Position numbers and translations under genes: made by a program. A DNA stretch of 52,199 nt from Paracoccaceae bacterium (GTDB taxonomy: Bacteria; Pseudomonadota; Alphaproteobacteria; Rhodobacterales; Rhodobacteraceae): contig CACKSH010000011.1 of assembly GCA_902602765.1 (NCBI GenBank), positions 1 to 52,199 of the forward strand, read 5' to 3'. Each line of letters opens with the position of its first letter. The stretch's first letter is position 1. Under the pieces are notes generated by a model. That model was not told where the DNA came from. It was given only the letters and a program-made list of their open reading frames with translations, and did not search any database. Positions 49,459-52,199 of the stretch are shown piece after piece.

Positions 49459-49820
49459 CAAAATATAAGGTTAAAATTTCAAACCGCGGGAATACGGAAT
49501 ATGAGGTGGATGACAAGCGACCAATATTAGATGAACTACGAAAGCATGGTGTGGACCTTCCTTACGGTTGCAAATACGGTGGATGCATAACTTGCGCCGC
49601 AAAGTTAACCGCGGGAAATATAGACCAGAGAAGACAAGTTGCTCTTAATAATTGGCAACTGGATAACGGCTACGTTATTTTATGTGTTGCGAGGGCAAGG
49701 TCGGACATTACATTAGAAATAGGTACCGAAAGTCATGACAAATTGTATCGCAATCCATTTTTAGAACCATTAAAATCATACCAGCTTAAGGCTGATATTG
49801 CGTCTAAGGAGGATACCTAA
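49455..49820 (+). CDS. [2Fe-2S] ferredoxin
   Basis: Plant-type ferredoxin of 121 residues with C39-x4-C44-x2-C47 and C77, the classical cluster ligands, and the DELRKHGVDLPYGC segment. It would carry single electrons. The ATG overlaps the SBP56 stop by four bases, so the two are translationally coupled. A longer frame inside SBP56 is rejected on that ground. About 25 residues follow the ferredoxin fold (PFLEPLKSYQ). Its redox partner is unknown; no reductase gene is adjacent. Confidence 0.93.
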   Translation: MTKYKVKISNRGNTEYEVDDKRPILDELRKHGVDLPYGCKYGGCITCAAKLTAGNIDQRRQVALNNWQLDNGYVILCVARARSDITLEIGTESHDKLYRNPFLEPLKSYQLKADIASKEDT

Positions 49821-50285
49821 TTGCCAGAAGCAGAAATAGATCGCATTTATGATTACGACCCAAGTTACCTCGCTGACATTCTAAAATCAGTAAAAACGAT
49901 TGCGATGGTGGGTGCTAGCGGCGACAAAACAAAATTTAGCTATGGAGTTTTACGACAACTAAGCGAAATAGGTTATGACATACTTCCTATAAACCCAAAC
50001 CCAGCAATTAAAGAAATACGTGGGCTTCGAGTTTACCGCTCACTTAAAGAAATTGAGAAACAAATTGATATGGTAGAAGTGTTTCGACCTGCAAACGAAC
50101 TCTATGGAATAGCTGAACAAGCTATAGAGGTTGGAGCAAAGGTCCTATGGGGGCAAATAGGTGTATATGACGACCGGGCTGCCGACTTGGCCGAGGCTGC
50201 AGGATTGAAAGTTGTTATGAACAGGTGTCCAAAGATCGAATTGTTTAGGCCCTTCTGGAAACCAAGGCTAGATCTCAAAATATAG
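49821..50285 (+). CDS. CoA-binding protein (CoA_binding_2, YccU-like)
   Basis: Rossmann-fold CoA-binding domain protein of 154 residues, resembling the N-terminal domain of acyl-CoA synthetases. Seen features are VGASGDKTKFSYGVLR, ILPINPN, VEVFRPANE and the conserved Cys in MNRCPKIE. It starts at TTG immediately after the ferredoxin stop, with AAGGAGG eight bases upstream, a good case for a true TTG start. Function of the family is unclear. In this operon it could recognise a CoA thioester produced or consumed by the pathway. Confidence 0.88.
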   Translation: MPEAEIDRIYDYDPSYLADILKSVKTIAMVGASGDKTKFSYGVLRQLSEIGYDILPINPNPAIKEIRGLRVYRSLKEIEKQIDMVEVFRPANELYGIAEQAIEVGAKVLWGQIGVYDDRAADLAEAAGLKVVMNRCPKIELFRPFWKPRLDLKI

Positions 50286-50364
50286 TATTGAAATGACTTC
50301 GGATTGGGAACTAAATACCCATAAAAAAAGCTTAAAGATATACACCAATAAAAAAAGGTACCAA

Positions 50365-50760
50365 ATGGGTCAAATTATAAGTTCGAGTGTAAAAAAAATT
50401 GTGAAAGAAGCTCTGGCTTCAGTGGACTCAATTTCAGTTCAGGAGGCTAAATCATTAATCGAGAACGAAAGATATCAATTTGTAGACGTTAGGGAATTAT
50501 CTGAACAACAAAATGTAGGAGTCATTCCAGGAGCTATTTTATCATCAAGAGGTATGATCGAATTCCATATTGATCCAGATAGTCCTTTACACAATTCTGA
50601 ATTTGCTCAAGAAAAAACTTATATATTTTATTGTGCTTCTGGCGCACGCTCAGCCCTAGCAGCCGTGGCAGCAAAAGATATGGGACTGAAGCCAGTTGTA
50701 AATATGGCCGGTGGAATTACAGAGTGGATAAAAAACAGCGGTTCAATTACGGATAGATAA
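50365..50760 (+). CDS. Rhodanese-domain sulfurtransferase
   Basis: Single-domain rhodanese of 131 residues with the DVREL entry motif and the active-site loop CASGARS, where Cys90 forms the persulfide. The ATG at 50365 has AAGG six bases upstream; an upstream ATG at 50293 lacks a ribosome binding site and would add 24 residues. Beside a methanethiol-oxidase-type protein it may handle sulfide-derived sulfur. It ends one base before the thiolase start. Confidence 0.88.
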   Translation: MGQIISSSVKKIVKEALASVDSISVQEAKSLIENERYQFVDVRELSEQQNVGVIPGAILSSRGMIEFHIDPDSPLHNSEFAQEKTYIFYCASGARSALAAVAAKDMGLKPVVNMAGGITEWIKNSGSITDR

Positions 50761-50761
50761 A

Positions 50762-51940
50762 ATGACCGATATATTTATCTCTTCGGCGGTAAGAACTGCC
50801 ATAGGATCTTTCGGCGGATCTCTTTCGAGCGTACCACTAATCGAACTTGCAACCCATGTGGGAAAGGAAGCGATTAAAAGGGCAGAAATAACTCCAGATA
50901 AAATCCAACAAACGGTGTTTGGAAATGTCATTCACACCGAACCTAGAGATATGTATTTATCGAGAGTAGCTGCTATCAACTCTGGAGTACCTCAAGAAGC
51001 ACCAGCTTTGACGTTAAATCGTCTCTGCGGTAGTGGTTTACAGGCTGTGATTACAGCATTTGAGCAAATCCTATTGGGCCGTTCAAACGTAAATTTGGCC
51101 GGAGGTGCGGAATCCATGAGCCGCGTGGGCCATAATTTGCAGTCAGCTCGATTTGGTCAGAAAATGGGACATGTGAAAGCAGTTGATATGATGACAGGAG
51201 CACTTACGGATCCGTTTGGGAACGGTCACATGGGAATTACTGCCGAAAATGTGGCAAAAAAAATGAGTATAACGCGACAAAGACAAGATGAACTTGCCTA
51301 TAATAGTCATCTGCGAGCTAGTAAAGCAATTAACGCCGGTTATTTTAAAGAACAAATTTTGCCTGTAGTAATCCAAACAGGTAAAAAACAAGAAGTTTTT
51401 GACACAGATGAGCACTTGCGAAAACAGGTAAACCTACAGGATTTAAGTAAACTTAAACCTGCGTTTGACCGCGACGGAACGGTCACCGCCGGCAATTCAT
51501 CGGGAATAAATGATGGAGCTTCTGCGTTAGTCCTTGCGAACAAATCTGCAATATCAAAGTACTCCATGCCTGTTATGGCTAAAATTATATCATGTGGGGT
51601 TGGAGGAGTGGCTCCGAATTTGATGGGTCTCGGGCCGATACCAGCGACAAGGGAGGCACTATCTAGTGCTGGACTAAACATTTCACAAATTGACTGTATC
51701 GAGTCAAATGAAGCATTTGCAGCGCAAGCTTGCGCTGTAGCAGACGAATTAGATTTTGATCCAGCCAAAACTAATCCAAATGGTGGAGCAATAGCTCTAG
51801 GGCATCCCGTGGGAGCGTCGGGAGCCATAATTTTGACCAAACTAGTTTACGAATTAAAGCGTCAAAATGGAAAATATGGTTTAGCGACAATGTGCATTGG
51901 CGGCGGCCAAGGCATCGCGATGATTATAGAGAATGTGTAG
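50762..51940 (+). CDS. Acetyl-CoA acetyltransferase (thiolase)
   Basis: Biosynthetic-type thiolase condensing or cleaving acyl-CoAs; 392 residues. Cys89 (LNRLCGSGLQAV), His348 (ALGHPVGASG) and Cys378 (TMCIGGGQG) match the three catalytic residues of bacterial thiolases. It begins one base after the rhodanese stop, the last gene of the plus-strand run before valS. It may feed acetyl-CoA from the catabolic products. Chain-length preference cannot be read from the sequence, so I give no specific symbol. Confidence 0.93.
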   Translation: MTDIFISSAVRTAIGSFGGSLSSVPLIELATHVGKEAIKRAEITPDKIQQTVFGNVIHTEPRDMYLSRVAAINSGVPQEAPALTLNRLCGSGLQAVITAFEQILLGRSNVNLAGGAESMSRVGHNLQSARFGQKMGHVKAVDMMTGALTDPFGNGHMGITAENVAKKMSITRQRQDELAYNSHLRASKAINAGYFKEQILPVVIQTGKKQEVFDTDEHLRKQVNLQDLSKLKPAFDRDGTVTAGNSSGINDGASALVLANKSAISKYSMPVMAKIISCGVGGVAPNLMGLGPIPATREALSSAGLNISQIDCIESNEAFAAQACAVADELDFDPAKTNPNGGAIALGHPVGASGAIILTKLVYELKRQNGKYGLATMCIGGGQGIAMIIENV

Positions 51941-51979
51941 ATAATTTTTGCAAACAAAACTAAATTCGCCGTGCTAATT

Positions 51980-52007
51980 TTGAAACTTAATTTTGACGAG
52001 ATATTAT
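51980..52007 (+). promoter_or_regulatory. Candidate sigma-70-type promoter of valS
   Basis: TTGAAA at 51980-51985, a 16-base spacer and TATTAT at 52002-52007 each match five of six consensus bases. They lie about 70 bases before the valS ATG. Unproven by sequence alone. Confidence 0.35.
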
Positions 52008-52076
52008 TACTTGTGCCTTTTAATTTCATTCTAGAAAAGGTATCTGCAGATTAATCGAGGAAACGGCGAGAAATTT

Positions 52077-52199
52077 ATGGCACTGGAAAAAACCTTCTAC
52101 GCTAAATCAGCAGAAAAAAGGATTTATGAAAAATGGGAAAAAGAAAATTGCTTTAGAGCAGGCGCAAATGCTTCCAGAGAGGCCACATTTTCTATAATG
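52077..52199 (+). CDS. valS: Valyl-tRNA synthetase, N-terminal fragment at window edge
   Basis: Charges tRNA(Val) with valine. Only 41 codons are present. The pattern [20 protein letters not shown], followed by CFRAGAN and ATFSIM, matches the ValS N-terminus just before the HIGH-containing domain. GGCGAG six bases before the ATG supports the start. The rest lies beyond the window. Confidence 0.85.
   Translation, partial: MALEKTFYAKSAEKRIYEKWEKENCFRAGANASREATFSIM

Noticed and set aside
51340-51840. 166-codon frame antisense to the thiolase gene
   Set aside because: Entirely overlaps the thiolase, whose three catalytic residues are intact; no support for an antisense gene.
44695-51940. A complete DMSP demethylation pathway
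   Set aside because: Only a DmdA-like protein and an SBP56 protein are present; dmdB, dmdC and dmdD are absent from the window, so I describe a possible link only.

Overview
The window is AT-rich, gene-dense bacterial chromosome with no phage, insertion sequence, CRISPR array, tRNA or rRNA that I can recognise. It most likely comes from a marine-type alphaproteobacterium with a small, low-GC genome. Reasons: an alphaproteobacterial SOS box (GTTC-N7-GTTC) sits upstream of recA; the run bolA / dnaJ-like / cobS / cobT is present; and there is a DmdA-like GcvT-family protein, a non-pyrrolysine MttB-family methyltransferase and a methanethiol-oxidase-type SBP56 protein. The lineage is inferred from gene content and I do not name a genus.

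Layout. 1-3.5 kb (minus): recA (cut by the window edge), an RsmB-type rRNA methyltransferase and guaB. 3.7-7.4 kb: a ferredoxin-ASKHA protein of the corrinoid reductive-activator type, an orphan bactofilin and moaA. 7.4-14.4 kb: a divergent peptide/amide uptake locus, with a fused double ATPase and an M20 amidohydrolase on minus, and a binding protein and two permeases on plus. A strong GC hairpin separates the binding protein from the permeases. 14.6-17.6 kb (minus): transhydrogenase pntA-pntB. 17.8-25.8 kb: a metallo-beta-lactamase-fold protein with a degraded metal site, kynureninase, a PuuD-like amidotransferase hydrolase, malate synthase G and aminopeptidase N. 25.9-33.9 kb: gatB, bolA, a J-domain protein, an exported MsrB, cobS-cobT and an M24 aminopeptidase P. 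33.9-37.6 kb (minus): bamD-recN and an AcuC-like deacetylase. 37.8-41.3 kb: hisB-hisH-hisA-hisF-hisE, with a secreted DUF2147 protein on the opposite strand inside the cluster.

The most unusual part is 41.3-52 kb. A tightly packed minus-strand run, probably one operon, encodes in order of transcription a ThDP enzyme, a transthyretin/HIU-hydrolase-like protein, a DmdA-like folate demethylase, an MttB-family methyltransferase, a ketopantoate-reductase-like dehydrogenase and an FAH-family hydrolase. Three of its junctions are TAATG overlaps, one of them depending on which start codon is used. Divergent from it, a plus-strand run encodes SBP56 (methanethiol oxidase family), a [2Fe-2S] ferredoxin, a CoA-binding protein, a rhodanese and a thiolase, followed by valS. 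I read this as an undescribed catabolic module for a methylated N- or S-compound, passing methyl groups to tetrahydrofolate and/or a corrinoid and processing the remaining carbon skeleton. The substrate cannot be read from sequence. The corrinoid activator at 3.7 kb and the cobaltochelatase subunits CobS/CobT fit a B12-using methyl metabolism, but no corrinoid carrier protein is present in the window.

Start codons were chosen from ribosome binding sites and gene overlaps where the longest reading frame looked wrong. Those choices are stated in the entries.
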